Shown: piece after piece, positions 35,733 to 46,600 of the stretch
Layout: every line of letters starts with the position of its first letter
Position numbering within the stretch: the stretch's first letter is position 1
DNA from: Pseudomonadota bacterium
GTDB taxonomy: Bacteria; Pseudomonadota; Alphaproteobacteria; Reyranellales; Reyranellaceae
Direction: 5' to 3'
Assembly: GCA_018240745.1 (NCBI GenBank)
Contig: JAFEFF010000174.1
Coordinates: forward strand, 1-64,000
Length of the DNA: 64,000 nucleotides
The notes under the pieces: model-generated
The model's database searches: none
What the model saw: the letters and a program-made list of their open reading frames with translations, nothing else
What the model was told of the DNA's origin: nothing
Made by a program: the position numbers and the translations under genes

Positions 35733-36940
35733 CCGCTGTCCGGGCAGCGCTGCTGATGGCGCTGCTCGTTGCCGGAGCGCCGGCCCGCGCCCAGCCGGCC
35801 GACGCCTCCGACGTCGCGGCGCCCTTGCGGCCGGGCGTCGTGGCATATCGCGCCGGCGATCTTGGAACGGCAGAGGCGGTCCTGCGTCCGCTGGCGCCGG
35901 GCAACGCCGATGCGGAGGCCTGGCTCGGCGCCGTGTTGCTCGATCGCGGCCTCACCCGCGAGGCCGTGCAGATGCTGCAGCACGCGGCGAACGCGGGTTC
36001 CGCCGAGGGCGCGCATCGCCTGGCGCTGCTCTACGCCCAGGGCGCCGACGGCATTCCGCGCGACGATGCGCGTGCGCTCGAGCTGTTCGAGAAGGCTGGC
36101 GCGGCCGGCCACCTGCGGGCCGAGATCAACGCCGGCATGCTCTACCTGTACGGACGCGGCACCGCGAAGGACCTGGTGAAGGCGCGCGCCTGGCTCGAGA
36201 AGGCGGCGGCTTCGAACGATCCCTATGCGCTTTACGCGCTGGGCCGCGCCATGGAGGAGAGCGAGGGTTCGGCGCTGGCCGATCCGGTGCGCGCGGCCGA
36301 TCTCTACAAACGCGCCGCGCTGCAGGGTCATACGTTCGCGGCGCTGCGTTATGGGCTGGCGCTGGCCGAAGGCAACGGCGTACGCAAGGATCTCGTCGCG
36401 GCCCAGCCCTGGCTGCTATACGCCGACAAGTACGGTGTGCCCGAAGCTTCCCTGGCGATGGGCGACCTCGCGGCGAGCACCACCAACCTGCGCGACAAGG
36501 CGGGCGCCATCAAGATCCTGCACACGGCGACGACCTGGTACGAGGCCGCGGCGAACGCGGGCGTCGCGGCGGCGCAGTTCAAGCTCGCCACGGCTTATCT
36601 CGCCGGCACCGGCGTCGCACGCGATCCACAACAGTCGATGCGCTGGTACACGCGCGCCGCCAGCCAGGGCATGCCTGTGGCCCAGCATGCGCTCGCGCTG
36701 TTCCTGATCGGCGGCGCGACCGGCGCGCCAGACATGGTCGAGGGTTACAAGTGGCTGCTGCTCGCCGAGCGCAGCGGCTTCCCCGACAGCAAGGCGGTGC
36801 GCGAGAAGTTGGCCGAGAAGATCGCCGAAGCCGATCGCAAGCGTGCCGAGGACCTGGCCAACCAGTTCAAGCCGCAGCCCGAGCGGCCGCTCGAGGAGAT
36901 GCCGCCCAGGCTTGCGCCGCCGCCGTCGATCCGACCGTAA
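35729..36940 (+). CDS. Sel1-repeat protein, exported (long)
   Basis: A 403-residue protein with a signal peptide (about 1-22, LLVAGAPARA) and roughly seven to eight Sel1 repeats from residue 25 to 370, for example AHRLALLYAQGADGIPRDD, AGMLYLYGRGTAKD, LRYGLALAEGNGVRKD and FKLATAYLAGTGVARDP. The C-terminal 40 residues are charged and proline-rich. Translationally coupled to the short Sel1 gene; the two probably form one periplasmic scaffold. Confidence 0.9.
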   Translation: MTAVRAALLMALLVAGAPARAQPADASDVAAPLRPGVVAYRAGDLGTAEAVLRPLAPGNADAEAWLGAVLLDRGLTREAVQMLQHAANAGSAEGAHRLALLYAQGADGIPRDDARALELFEKAGAAGHLRAEINAGMLYLYGRGTAKDLVKARAWLEKAAASNDPYALYALGRAMEESEGSALADPVRAADLYKRAALQGHTFAALRYGLALAEGNGVRKDLVAAQPWLLYADKYGVPEASLAMGDLAASTTNLRDKAGAIKILHTATTWYEAAANAGVAAAQFKLATAYLAGTGVARDPQQSMRWYTRAASQGMPVAQHALALFLIGGATGAPDMVEGYKWLLLAERSGFPDSKAVREKLAEKIAEADRKRAEDLANQFKPQPERPLEEMPPRLAPPPSIRP

Positions 36941-36943
36941 GTC

Positions 36944-37414
36944 ATGGAGCCCGCAGCCCCGGTTCCTGCCCCGGCCCGGCGCCCCGAGGTCACGTTCGCG
37001 GTCTGCCGTGGCGCCTGCCGGCTGATGCGCCAGGCGGGCTATTCGGTACTGCTCGAGATGCCCCTGCCCGACAGCCGGCGAGCCGACATCTTCGCCGTCG
37101 CCGCGAGCGGCGCGACGACCATCGTTGAGGTCAAGTCCTCGATCGAGGATTGGCGCGCCGATCTCAAATGGCCCGACTATCTCGACTGGTGCGACCAGCT
37201 CTATTTCGCGGTGCCGGTCGACTTTCCGCAGGCGCTGATCCCCGAGGAGATCGGCCTGATCGTCGCCGATGCCTATGGTGGCGAGATCCTGCGCCATCCG
37301 CCGGCGCGCGCGCTGGCGCCCGCGCGGCGCAAGTCGTTGCTGATCGATTGCGCGCGGCTCGCCAGCGAACGTCTGGCGCGGCTCGAGGATCCGGACTTCA
37401 TTCAGTTCGCCTGA
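36944..37414 (+). CDS. mmcB: MmcB family DNA repair protein
   Basis: A 156-residue PD-(D/E)XK nuclease-fold protein matching MmcB (DUF1052): SRRADIFAVAASG, TTIVEVKSSIEDWRADLKW and the C-terminal RKSLLIDCARLASERLARL. The D...EVK pair forms the expected metal-binding centre. In Caulobacter MmcB belongs to the SOS-linked mutagenesis/repair response. It begins 3 nt after the Sel1 gene stop and ends convergent with metK; I see no obvious LexA box here. Confidence 0.88.
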   Translation: MEPAAPVPAPARRPEVTFAVCRGACRLMRQAGYSVLLEMPLPDSRRADIFAVAASGATTIVEVKSSIEDWRADLKWPDYLDWCDQLYFAVPVDFPQALIPEEIGLIVADAYGGEILRHPPARALAPARRKSLLIDCARLASERLARLEDPDFIQFA

Positions 37415-37465
37415 GGCCTCGAGGGGCCGGCGGCCCGCGGCCGGCGAATCGACGGGGAGACGATC

Positions 37466-38752
37466 TCAGCGCGCCCCGAAGGCCCGCTTCAGCTCCGGCA
37501 CGAGATCCAGCCGCTCCCACGAGAAGGCGCCATCCTTCTCCGGCTTGCGGCCGAAATGGCCGTAGGCGGCAGTACGCTGGTAGATCGGCTTGTTGAGCTG
37601 CAGGCCGCGACGGATGTTGGTCGGGCGCAGCGGGAAGACATCGGAGAGCACCTTCTCGAGCTTGCGCTCGTCGACCTTGCCGGTGCCCTGGGTGTCGACG
37701 TAGAGCGACATCGGATCGGCAACACCGATCGCATAGGCGACCTGGATCAGGCAGCGGTCGGCAAGGCCTGCAGCCACCACGTTCTTGGCGAGATAGCGCG
37801 CGGCATAGGCGGCCGAGCGATCGACCTTGGTCGGGTCCTTGCCCGAGAAGGCGCCGCCGCCGTGCGGCGCATAGCCGCCGTAGGTGTCGACGATGATCTT
37901 GCGGCCGGTCAGGCCGCAGTCGCCATCCGGACCGCCGACCACGAAGTTGCCGGTCGGGTTGACGAAGAAGTCGGCGGCCTTCTTGGGCATCCATCCTTTG
38001 GGCAGCGACTTGGCGACATGACCGGCGATCATCTCCTTGATCATGCCGGAGTTGTACTTCTTGCCCTTGGCGTTGGACTCGCGGTGCTGGGTCGAGACCA
38101 CGACCTTGGTCGCGCCGACCGCCTTGCCGTCGACGTAGCGTACCGTGACCTGGCTCTTGGCGTCGGGCTGCAGGTCCTTGAGCTCGCCCGAGCGGCGCGC
38201 CTTGCTCAGCACCTCGAGGATCCTGTGCGAGAAGTAGATCGGCGCCGGCATGAAGGAGTTCTTCTCGTACTCCTCCGAATCGCGGCAGGCGAAGCCGAAC
38301 ATCAGGCCTTGGTCGCCCGCGCCTTCCTGCTCGCCGAGATTGCCGCCCTTGTTCTTGGCGTTGACGCCCATGGCGATGTCGGGCGACTGGCCGTGCAGCA
38401 GCACCTCGACGTCGGCGCCGCGCCAGGAGAAGCCGTCCTGGTCGTAGCCGATGTCGCGTACCACGTCGCGGGCGATCTCGGTCAGCGCCTCGCGGTTGAC
38501 GATGGTGTGCCTGCCATACTTCTTCATGTACGGGTCGGACGCCCGGCCCTCGCCGGCGATGACGATCTTGTTGGTGGTGGCCAGCGTCTCGCAGCCCAGC
38601 CGGGTGTTGGCATGGCTGTCGTCGGCGATGCCGAGCTTGATGTCGTTGGCGATGAAGGAGTCGAGGATCGCGTCCGAGATCTGGTCGCAGACCTTGTCCG
38701 GATGACCTTCGGAGACCGACTCGGAAGTGAACAGATAGTCCTTGAGCGCCAT
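37466..38752 (-). CDS. metK: S-adenosylmethionine synthetase
   Basis: A 428-residue MetK, longer than the roughly 384 residues of the E. coli enzyme, with insertions near residue 100 and 250. Signatures are [53 protein letters not shown] and [15 protein letters not shown]. It makes SAM from methionine and ATP in the cytosol. The ATG at 38752 follows GGAGGGC. A SAM-II-like leader is found about 60-110 nt upstream, suggesting feedback control by its own product. Confidence 0.96.
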   Translation of the reverse strand: MALKDYLFTSESVSEGHPDKVCDQISDAILDSFIANDIKLGIADDSHANTRLGCETLATTNKIVIAGEGRASDPYMKKYGRHTIVNREALTEIARDVVRDIGYDQDGFSWRGADVEVLLHGQSPDIAMGVNAKNKGGNLGEQEGAGDQGLMFGFACRDSEEYEKNSFMPAPIYFSHRILEVLSKARRSGELKDLQPDAKSQVTVRYVDGKAVGATKVVVSTQHRESNAKGKKYNSGMIKEMIAGHVAKSLPKGWMPKKAADFFVNPTGNFVVGGPDGDCGLTGRKIIVDTYGGYAPHGGGAFSGKDPTKVDRSAAYAARYLAKNVVAAGLADRCLIQVAYAIGVADPMSLYVDTQGTGKVDERKLEKVLSDVFPLRPTNIRRGLQLNKPIYQRTAAYGHFGRKPEKDGAFSWERLDLVPELKRAFGAR

Positions 38753-38810
38753 AATGCCCTCCACAGATGTCACTGGACCTCCGGGCAGGGCGGATGGGCC
38801 GCCAACGTCC

Positions 38811-38860
38811 GGCTTAGCCTTTGTTGTCGCGGTGGCAAGTCGTCCAAATCCGTCCGCGCG
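38811..38860 (-). promoter_or_regulatory. Candidate SAM-II riboswitch of metK
   Basis: Minus-strand RNA shows the SAM-II order: P1 CGCGG paired with CCGCG, enclosing AUUUG and CUUGCCA, followed by ACAACAAAGGCUAAGCC. These correspond to the SAM-II consensus elements AUUUG, CUUGCAGCC and UUAAACAA...GCUAAA. Loop and pseudoknot bases are partly divergent. Confidence 0.65.
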
Positions 38861-38934
38861 CGGCGTCACCCCGACGCCGCGTCGTTAAAAACTCCAACCG
38901 AGCGTAGAAATCAAGAGGGGCTTGAGGGCCCCGC

Positions 38935-39393
38935 TCAGCGACCTTTGCGCCCGCCCAGAACCTCGGCATGGCTGGCAGCGCCGACCGCCTTCACCATTTC
39001 GAAGATCCGCTTGCGCACGCGGCCTTCGCGGATCTTGTAGTAAGCCCGCACCAGCTCGAGCGTCTCGCGCTTGATCAGCGGGTCCTTCTCCTGCTCGAAC
39101 GGAGTCGCCGCTTCGCCGAAGCCGCCCTTGCGGCCGCGGCCCGACATCGGCCGGCCGGCGAGCGCGTTCGACGGCATCTCGTCGAAGAAGTAGGACACCG
39201 GCACGTCGAGCACCTTGGCGAACTCGAACAAGCGGCTCGACCCGATGCGGTTGGAGCCGCGCTCGTACTTCTGGATCTGCTGGAAAGTCAGGCCGACAGC
39301 GGTTCCCAGCTTCTCCTGGCTCATGCCGAGAAGCGTGCGGCGCTGGCGCATCCGCGCGCCAACATGGACATCTACCGGATGCGATCTTGCCAT
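38935..39393 (-). CDS. XRE family transcriptional regulator
   Basis: A 152-residue repressor with an N-terminal Cro/C1 helix-turn-helix (about 12-70: MRQRRTLLGMSQEKLGTAV, GLTFQQIQKYERGSNRIGS) and a charged C-terminal extension. This exact type is conserved between lnt and metK in alphaproteobacteria and is related to PraR-like regulators. ATG follows GGAAGAG. The conserved motif at 39487-39510 lies about 95-115 nt upstream and may be its own operator. Confidence 0.9.
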   Translation of the reverse strand: MARSHPVDVHVGARMRQRRTLLGMSQEKLGTAVGLTFQQIQKYERGSNRIGSSRLFEFAKVLDVPVSYFFDEMPSNALAGRPMSGRGRKGGFGEAATPFEQEKDPLIKRETLELVRAYYKIREGRVRKRIFEMVKAVGAASHAEVLGGRKGR

Positions 39394-39486
39394 CTCTTCC
39401 TCACCCTTCTTGATTCTGATGACGCTACCGTTGAGAGCGATAGCACTCCAACACGTTCTAATTGTGCGTGCCCGATTCTCTCAATC

Positions 39487-39510
39487 AGTGCAAAAACGCA
39501 TATCTACACG
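39487..39510 (-). promoter_or_regulatory. Conserved upstream motif, copy 3 (xre promoter)
   Basis: Reads AGTGCAAAAACGCATATCTA on the plus strand, identical over 17 nt to the copy upstream of tetR at 34555. Same orientation relative to the downstream minus-strand gene. Confidence 0.55.
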
Positions 39511-39556
39511 TCAAGAGTGCAGACGACATATGCCCACCAATAGTGGAAATCAAGCA

Positions 39557-41059
39557 CTAACGTTGACGCTGGGGCCGTGCCACCGCCACAAACAGGACGA
39601 GTATCGTCAGAAATGCCAACAACGTCCAATCGTGCCACCTAGCGTACAGGGTTTCTGCGCGCGCAGGTGGAAGCACGTGGTCGATTACACCTGTCTGCTC
39701 CATATCCAACGATGCAATTACCCGGCCGAAGGCATCGATCACCGCGGAAACGCCCGTATTGGCGGCGCGGATCATCGGTAATCCCTCTTCCACTGTGCGC
39801 AACCGCGCACTGGTGAGGTGCTGATAGGGACCGCTCGAGGTACCGAACCACGCATCGTTGGTGATGTTCAAGAGCCAGGCCGGCCGTGCGCCAGGACCTG
39901 TAACCGCACCGGGAAAGATTGCCTCATAACAAATGAGTGGCGAGAACGGCGGCAGGCCGGGCAGCGACAGGGTAGCGAACGCCTCGCCTTTCTCGAACGA
40001 GCCCCGGCCAATCAGGCCGGTGAGCGGCGGCCACTCCTTGTGGAACGGGATGTACTCGCCAAACGGCACGAGATGGACCTTGTCGTAGGTCGCCTTGACC
40101 ACACCCTCGGGGTCGATGGCGAGCAGGGAGTTCCATACCCCGTCCTGGATATTGTCTCCCGCGCGCGCCGTGCCCGTCAGCAGATATCCACCGCGCGGCG
40201 CTGCGACCGCCAGCATCGCAAGCCCCGGGGAATCCGGCTGGATGATGAAGGGCGACGCCGTTTCGGGCCACACGACGGCCGCAAGCTTGTCGAAGCCGTC
40301 GCGCCGGCTGAGGTCGATCAGCTTCTTGAGCTGGGCCGCGCGGCTTTCAGGCCGCCATTTCTCGGCCTGCGGGATATTGGGCTGCACGATCCGGATGAGC
40401 GGTGCGGTTGTCGGCGCATCGACCGCCCCCATCACCGCTCGACCGGCCCCCCCGGCCACGCCGACCGCCAGCAACGCCGCCACGGATGCCCGCCAGCCAG
40501 CGGCCGGGGCGGCGAGAATCATGAAGCTCAGGGTGCCAAGCCCGTAGACACCCACCAGCGACGCGCTCTGCAGCAGCGGCGTGGCAAACGCCCAGACGTG
40601 GCCCAGGGGATTCCACGGATAGCCGGTGAAGATATGGCCGCGTACCCATTCTGCGGCCGTCCAGGCGATGGCCAGGAGCACCAATCTTCGATAGTGGCCT
40701 GCAAGATACGGCCAGCGCAGCGCGAGTTTCTTCGCCGTCCACGCCGCCGCGGCGGGAAAAATGCCGAGCACGATCGCAAGGCCGAGGACAGCCGGCACCG
40801 CAAGGGGCGCGAAGTCGGCGGGCGGCACGAAGAACGCCTCGACGATCCAGTACGAGCCGACGGTGAAATGACCGAGGCCCCAGGCCCAGGCGCGCAAGCC
40901 GGCGATGCGGGCCGTGGGCGCCGTGTCCCACAGCCAGACCAGGCCCATTATCCCGAGGACGCCGAAGGGCAACCAGAACAGCGGCGGCATGGCCAGGGCC
41001 GCGAGCATGCCCGCCACCGCCCCGGCGCCCGGAGCGCGCCATCCTTGCAAGCTTGCCAC
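39557..41059 (-). CDS. lnt: Apolipoprotein N-acyltransferase
   Basis: A 500-residue inner-membrane enzyme: about six to seven N-terminal membrane segments (1-200), a nitrilase-type periplasmic domain (220-470) and a final helix. The catalytic triad is visible: Glu in VVWPETASPF, Lys in YDKVHLVPFGEY and Cys in LICYEAIFPG. It adds the third acyl chain to lipoproteins. Probable GTG start, 10 nt after the corC stop. Confidence 0.95.
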   Translation of the reverse strand: MASLQGWRAPGAGAVAGMLAALAMPPLFWLPFGVLGIMGLVWLWDTAPTARIAGLRAWAWGLGHFTVGSYWIVEAFFVPPADFAPLAVPAVLGLAIVLGIFPAAAAWTAKKLALRWPYLAGHYRRLVLLAIAWTAAEWVRGHIFTGYPWNPLGHVWAFATPLLQSASLVGVYGLGTLSFMILAAPAAGWRASVAALLAVGVAGGAGRAVMGAVDAPTTAPLIRIVQPNIPQAEKWRPESRAAQLKKLIDLSRRDGFDKLAAVVWPETASPFIIQPDSPGLAMLAVAAPRGGYLLTGTARAGDNIQDGVWNSLLAIDPEGVVKATYDKVHLVPFGEYIPFHKEWPPLTGLIGRGSFEKGEAFATLSLPGLPPFSPLICYEAIFPGAVTGPGARPAWLLNITNDAWFGTSSGPYQHLTSARLRTVEEGLPMIRAANTGVSAVIDAFGRVIASLDMEQTGVIDHVLPPARAETLYARWHDWTLLAFLTILVLFVAVARPQRQR

Positions 41060-41069
41060 CGAAACGACG

Positions 41070-42014
41070 TCAGGCGGCGGTCTGTTCGGCCGCGGGCGGC
41101 CGGACCCTGAGGCGCCGGATGCGCCGTGGATCGACGTCGAGGATCTCGAACTCGACGCCGGACGGATGCCGCACCACCTCGCCCCGCTCGGGAATGCGGC
41201 CCAGCAGCGAGAAGATCAGGCCGCCGACCGTGTCGATCTCGCGCCGCTCGTCCTCCGACAGCACGTTGCCGATCTCCTGCTCCAGCATCTCGACCGGCGT
41301 GCGGCCATTGACGTCGAGCGTGCCGTCGGCGCGGCGCGACAGCACCGGCGCCTGGGCGACATCGTGCTCGTCCTCGATCTCGCCGACGATCTCCTCGACC
41401 AGGTCCTCGATGGTCAGCAACCCGTCGGTGCCGCCGAACTCGTCGACCACCAGCGCCATGTGCGTGCGCGAGCGGCGCATGTCGAGCAGCATGTCGAGCA
41501 CCGGAAGCGTCGGCGCCACGAACACCACGCGGCGCAATATGTCGCGCAGATTGAACTTCTTGGGCGTGCCCCAGTAGGCCAGCACGTCCTTGATGTGGAC
41601 CATCCCGATCACATCATCGAGCGATTCGCGAAAGACAGGGTAGCGCGAATGGGCCTCGGCCTGGATCAGCCTCACCACCTCGTCGAGCGGCGTGTTGGCC
41701 GAGATGCCGATGATGTCGACCCGCGGCACCATGACGTCGCGCACGGTCTTGTCGCGCAGCTTCAGGATGTTGGCGAGCAGGACCCGCTGGTCCTCGCTGA
41801 TCGGGGTATCGCTCTCGGGCGTCTCCTCGATCAGCTCCTCGATCGCTTCGCGGACCGCCTCGTTCTTCTCGCGCCGCCGCAGCCGCCGCAAGATCGCACG
41901 CAGCAAGCCGCCGTTGGAGACGACGTCGTTGGCCAGCGCCGATGTCGCCGATGGCTCTCCATCCCGGCCAAGCCCGCCAGGGCTCGACGGGGGGCGCGCT
42001 GTGGAATCCGGCAT
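41070..42014 (-). CDS. corC: CorC/HlyC family CBS-domain protein
   Basis: A 314-residue soluble protein with two CBS domains (about 75-200: VMVPRVDIIGIS, SRYPVFRESLDDVIGMVHI, ALVVDEFGGTDGLLTIEDL) and a C-terminal transporter-associated CorC_HlyC domain (about 215-300). It lacks the membrane DUF21 domain of the longer homologs, matching the short YbeX/CorC form linked to Mg/Co efflux and ribosome maturation. It precedes lnt by 10 nt. Confidence 0.93.
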   Translation of the reverse strand: MPDSTARPPSSPGGLGRDGEPSATSALANDVVSNGGLLRAILRRLRRREKNEAVREAIEELIEETPESDTPISEDQRVLLANILKLRDKTVRDVMVPRVDIIGISANTPLDEVVRLIQAEAHSRYPVFRESLDDVIGMVHIKDVLAYWGTPKKFNLRDILRRVVFVAPTLPVLDMLLDMRRSRTHMALVVDEFGGTDGLLTIEDLVEEIVGEIEDEHDVAQAPVLSRRADGTLDVNGRTPVEMLEQEIGNVLSEDERREIDTVGGLIFSLLGRIPERGEVVRHPSGVEFEILDVDPRRIRRLRVRPPAAEQTAA

Positions 42015-42067
42015 GACTCGTAAGATAGGGTAACGCGCTTGCGTTGCAATGCGATGGAAGGTTCTTG

Positions 42068-42898
42068 ATGCGTTCCTGCAAAATGCCGTCCGGCAACGAA
42101 ATGCCCGTTTTCGGGATCGGCACCTGGCGGATGGGCGAAAGCCGCGCCAAGCGCGACCAGGAGCTCGCGGCGATCAAGTACGCCCTGGAGCTCGGCTATC
42201 CCATGATCGACACCGCCGAAATGTACGGCGACGGCGGCGCCGAGGAGATCGTCGGCGAGGCGCTGGCTGGCGTCCGCAAGCGCCCCTTCATCGTCAGCAA
42301 GGTTTACCCACACAACGCCAGCCGCAGCGGCACGATCGCCGCCTGCGAACGCAGCCTCAAGCGCATGAAGCTGGAGCGCATCGACCTTTACCTGCTGCAC
42401 TGGCGCGGCGGCGTGCCGCTCGCGGAGACCTACGAGGCGTTTTTCCGGCTGCGTCAGGCGGGCAAGATCGCCGACTTCGGCGTCAGCAACTTCGACACCG
42501 GCGACATGGAAGAGGCGGCGACCCTCGACAAGGGGCTGACCGGCAGCGACCAGGTGCTCTACTGCCTGTCGCGCCGCGGGCCGGAGTACGACCTGCTGCC
42601 GTGGCTGCGCCAGCGCTCGATCCCGCTGATGGCCTATTCGCCGCTCGACCAGGGCCGGCTGCTGGGCAACGCGACGCTGAAGAAGCTCGCCGGCGACTTG
42701 CGCTGCACGCCGGCGCAACTGGCGCTCGCCTGGGTGCTGGCGCAACCGGGCGTCGTCACCATCCCCAAGTCGATGACACGCGAGCGGGTGAAGGAGAATC
42801 TCGGAGCGGTCGACCTGAAGCTCTCACCTGACGTCCGGTCCGAGCTCGACCGCGCCTTCCCGCCGCCCAAGCGCAAGCAAGCACTGGGGATGCTCTGA
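42068..42898 (+). CDS. Aldo/keto reductase
   Basis: A 276-residue AKR with the catalytic tetrad Asp and Tyr in MIDTAEMYGDGG, Lys in FIVSKVYPH and His in YLLHWRGG; the NADPH-binding end shows VVTIPKSMTRERVKENLG. It reduces aldehydes or ketones with NADPH. ATG 42068 follows GGAAGG. It lies on the opposite strand inside the otherwise conserved ybeY-corC interval, with gaps of only 3 and 53 nt, so it was inserted into the cluster. Confidence 0.93.
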   Translation: MRSCKMPSGNEMPVFGIGTWRMGESRAKRDQELAAIKYALELGYPMIDTAEMYGDGGAEEIVGEALAGVRKRPFIVSKVYPHNASRSGTIAACERSLKRMKLERIDLYLLHWRGGVPLAETYEAFFRLRQAGKIADFGVSNFDTGDMEEAATLDKGLTGSDQVLYCLSRRGPEYDLLPWLRQRSIPLMAYSPLDQGRLLGNATLKKLAGDLRCTPAQLALAWVLAQPGVVTIPKSMTRERVKENLGAVDLKLSPDVRSELDRAFPPPKRKQALGML

Positions 42899-43334
42899 CT
42901 TTCAGGATGACGGAGTGTAGGGATCTGCAATTCCGAGCTTCTTCAGGATACGCCGCTCCAGCGCTTCCATGCGCTCGGCGTCGGCGTCGCTGGTCTCGTG
43001 GTCGTAGCCCAGGAGGTGCAGCGTGCCGTGCACCACGAGATGCGCGACGTGGTCGGCCGGCGTCTTCTTCTGCTCGCGCGCCTCGCGCCACACGGTCTGG
43101 CGGGCCAGCACGATGTCACCCAGGAAGGCCTTCTCGCCGGACGGGTAGGACAACACGTTGGTCGGCTTGTCCTTCCTGCGGTCGCGCTTGTTGAGCGCCT
43201 GGACGCGCTTGTCGTCGGACAGTGCGACGGTTAACGACCTTGTCTTCGCGCGCAGGACCGCGCGCGCGGCCTTGCGCACCAGCCGCTCGACGCCGGGCAG
43301 GGCACGGGCCCACGCCGCATCGATAAGGACGACG

Positions 43335-44278
<944 letters not shown>

Positions 44279-44282
<4 letters not shown>

Positions 44283-45718
44283 GCGGCGGCCTCGCAAGCC
44301 CCCGGGTCGTCGACCGTGACGATCTCGCCGGCCAGGCTGTTGGCATGGCCCTCGGTGAGCCGCGCCGCGACGATGCGGCCGATCAGCCGCACCTGGCCGT
44401 TCGCATAGACCGACTGCAGCCACGGCGTCTTGCCGACGAGCTGACCGGGCCTGCGGCCCGGCTCGGCGAACAGCACCGGCACGGTCTGGCCGACCTTGGA
44501 GGCGTTGAAGGCGCGGGCCTGATCGGCCAGCAGAACCAGCAGGGCATGCAGCCGGGCCGACTTCACCGTCTCCGGCACCTGGCCGTCCATCGCCGCCCCC
44601 GGCGTGCCGGGCCGGCGGCTGTACTTGAAGGAGAATGCCGAGGCGAAGCCCACCTGCTCGACCAGTCGCATGGTGTCATCGAAGTCCGCATCGCTCTCGC
44701 CCGGGAAGCCGACGATGAAGTCGGACGACAGGGCGAGATCGGGTCGCGCGGTGCGCAGGCGATCGGCGAGACGCAGGAAGAGATCGCGGCCGTGGCGGCG
44801 GTTCATCGCCTCGAGGATGCGGTCCGAGCCCGACTGCACCGGCAAGTGCAGGTACGGCATGAGCTGCGGCACCTCGCCGTGCGCGGCGATCAGCTCGTCA
44901 TCCATGTCGCGCGGATGGGAGGTCGTGTAGCGGATGCGCGCCACGCCCTCGATCCCGGCGATTTCCCGGATGAGCCGCGCGAGAGACCACGTCGTGCCAC
45001 CCCCCAACGAGCTCGAGGGCGCCTCGCCGTGATAGGCGTTGACGTTCTGGCCGAGCAGGGTGATCTCGATCGCGCCCGCCTCGACGAGCTGCCGCGCCTC
45101 GGCCAGCACCTTGGCGGCCGGCCGCGAATACTCCGCGCCGCGCGTGTAGGGCACGACGCAGAAGGTGCAGAACCTGTCACAGCCTTCCTGGATCGACAGG
45201 AAAGCCGAGCCCGCGCGCACGCCCATGGGCGCCGGCAGATGGTCGAACTTGCTCTCGGCCGGGAAGTCGGTGTCGAGCACGCCGGCGCCCGGCAGCCGCT
45301 TGCCGGCCTTGGCGATCGCCGCCTTGCGCTCGGCTTCGGCGAGGAGCTGCGGCAGGCGATGGTACGCCTGCGGGCCGACCACGATGTCGACCGCGGGCTG
45401 CCGCCGGGCAATCTCCTCGCCCTCGGCCTGGGCGACGCAGCCGGCGACGGCGATGGTGAGATCGCTGCCCCCGGCGCGGCGCTCGACCTTGAGGTCGCGC
45501 ATGCGGCCGAGCTCGGAATACACTTTCTCCGAGGCATGCTCGCGGATGTGGCAGGTGTTCAGCACCACCAGGTCCGCCTGCTCCGGCACGGCCGCGAGCG
45601 CATAGCCGAGCGGCCGCAGGACGTCGGCCATGCGGTCGGAATCGTAGACATTCATCTGGCACCCGTAGGTGCGGATGAAGACGCGCTTGCGCTGTCCGTT
45701 GGAGCGGACCGAACTCAT
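44279..45718 (-). CDS. miaB: tRNA-2-methylthio-N6-dimethylallyladenosine synthase
   Basis: A 479-residue radical-SAM methylthiotransferase. N-terminal UPF0004 domain with three cluster cysteines ([32 protein letters not shown]), radical [18 protein letters not shown], and a C-terminal TRAM domain. It adds methylthio to i6A37 in tRNAs. First gene of the miaB-phoH-ybeY run. Confidence 0.96.
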
Positions 45719-45779
45719 GGATCTCCGGTTTTGGAACGGCCGGGTTCTATCAAATCCGGCCGGTCCATGCCAGCCGCGC

Positions 45780-46589
45780 CTAGGCCAGCTTGGGCAACAG
45801 CTCGTCGCGGCCGCAATTGGCTGCCTGCACGCCCATCGAGACCTGCCGGAAACAGAACTCGGCCAGCTTCTTGCGATCGCCCAGCCTGTCGATGTCGACC
45901 GGCGGGAAGAAGGTCACCACCGCCTCGGTTTCGCCCAGGCAGGTCATCTGCCAGAGGTGCGGCACCAGGTCGAGGTCGCCGAACCACGCGAACAGGGGTC
46001 GCCAGTAGCGGCCGAGCGGGATGCCGTCGAGCCGGGTGTAGGAGATGGCGACCGGCTGCACCACGATCGGCTTGTCGTCGCGCCGGAGCTGGGCCACCCC
46101 GAACAGGGCGCTGCGGAAGGGCAGCACGCGCGTGCCGTCGCTCGAGGTGCCCTCGGGGAACAGCAGCAGGTTGTCGCCGGTGTTCAGCCTGCGCAGCATC
46201 TCGTCGCGGCTGGCGCTGGTCTTGCCCGAGCTGCGCTCGATGAAGATCGTGCGCTGCGCCTTGGCGAGCGTCGAGAAGAACGGCCAGGTCGCCACTTCGG
46301 CCTTGGCGACGAAGCTGCCCGGCACCAGCCCGCCCAGCACCTCGATGTCGAGATAGGAGACGTGGTTGCAGACGAACAGCGTCGGCGTGATGCCCGAGCG
46401 CGTGCCGCGCACCCGCACCCGAATGCCGAGGATGACGCAGACGAAGCGGTGATAGGCGACCGGCATCCAGCGGATGATCGGCTGGATGCGCAGCGCCATC
46501 GCCAGCAGATAGAGCGGGACCGCGATCAGCGTGACGGTGAGGTAGCACAGCAGGCGGAAGGCGCCGCGCAAAGGAGAGCCGATCCACAT
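45780..46589 (-). CDS. olsA: Lysophospholipid/ornithine-lipid O-acyltransferase (PlsC/OlsA type)
   Basis: A 269-residue membrane-bound acyltransferase with an N-terminal hydrophobic segment ([20 protein letters not shown]), the catalytic NHVSYLD (HX4D) and the substrate motif [11 protein letters not shown]. PlsC homologs acylate lysophosphatidate; OlsA homologs acylate lyso-ornithine lipid. The OlsB-type N-acyltransferase gene directly upstream (12 nt) favours OlsA, but PlsC cannot be excluded. Confidence 0.8.
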   Translation of the reverse strand: MWIGSPLRGAFRLLCYLTVTLIAVPLYLLAMALRIQPIIRWMPVAYHRFVCVILGIRVRVRGTRSGITPTLFVCNHVSYLDIEVLGGLVPGSFVAKAEVATWPFFSTLAKAQRTIFIERSSGKTSASRDEMLRRLNTGDNLLLFPEGTSSDGTRVLPFRSALFGVAQLRRDDKPIVVQPVAISYTRLDGIPLGRYWRPLFAWFGDLDLVPHLWQMTCLGETEAVVTFFPPVDIDRLGDRKKLAEFCFRQVSMGVQAANCGRDELLPKLA

Positions 46590-46600
46590 CGACGAGGCGA

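Noticed and set aside
38753..38869. 39-codon N-terminal extension of MetK
   Set aside because: It would be encoded by the riboswitch region; the ATG at 38752 has an ideal ribosome-binding site and begins the conserved sequence.
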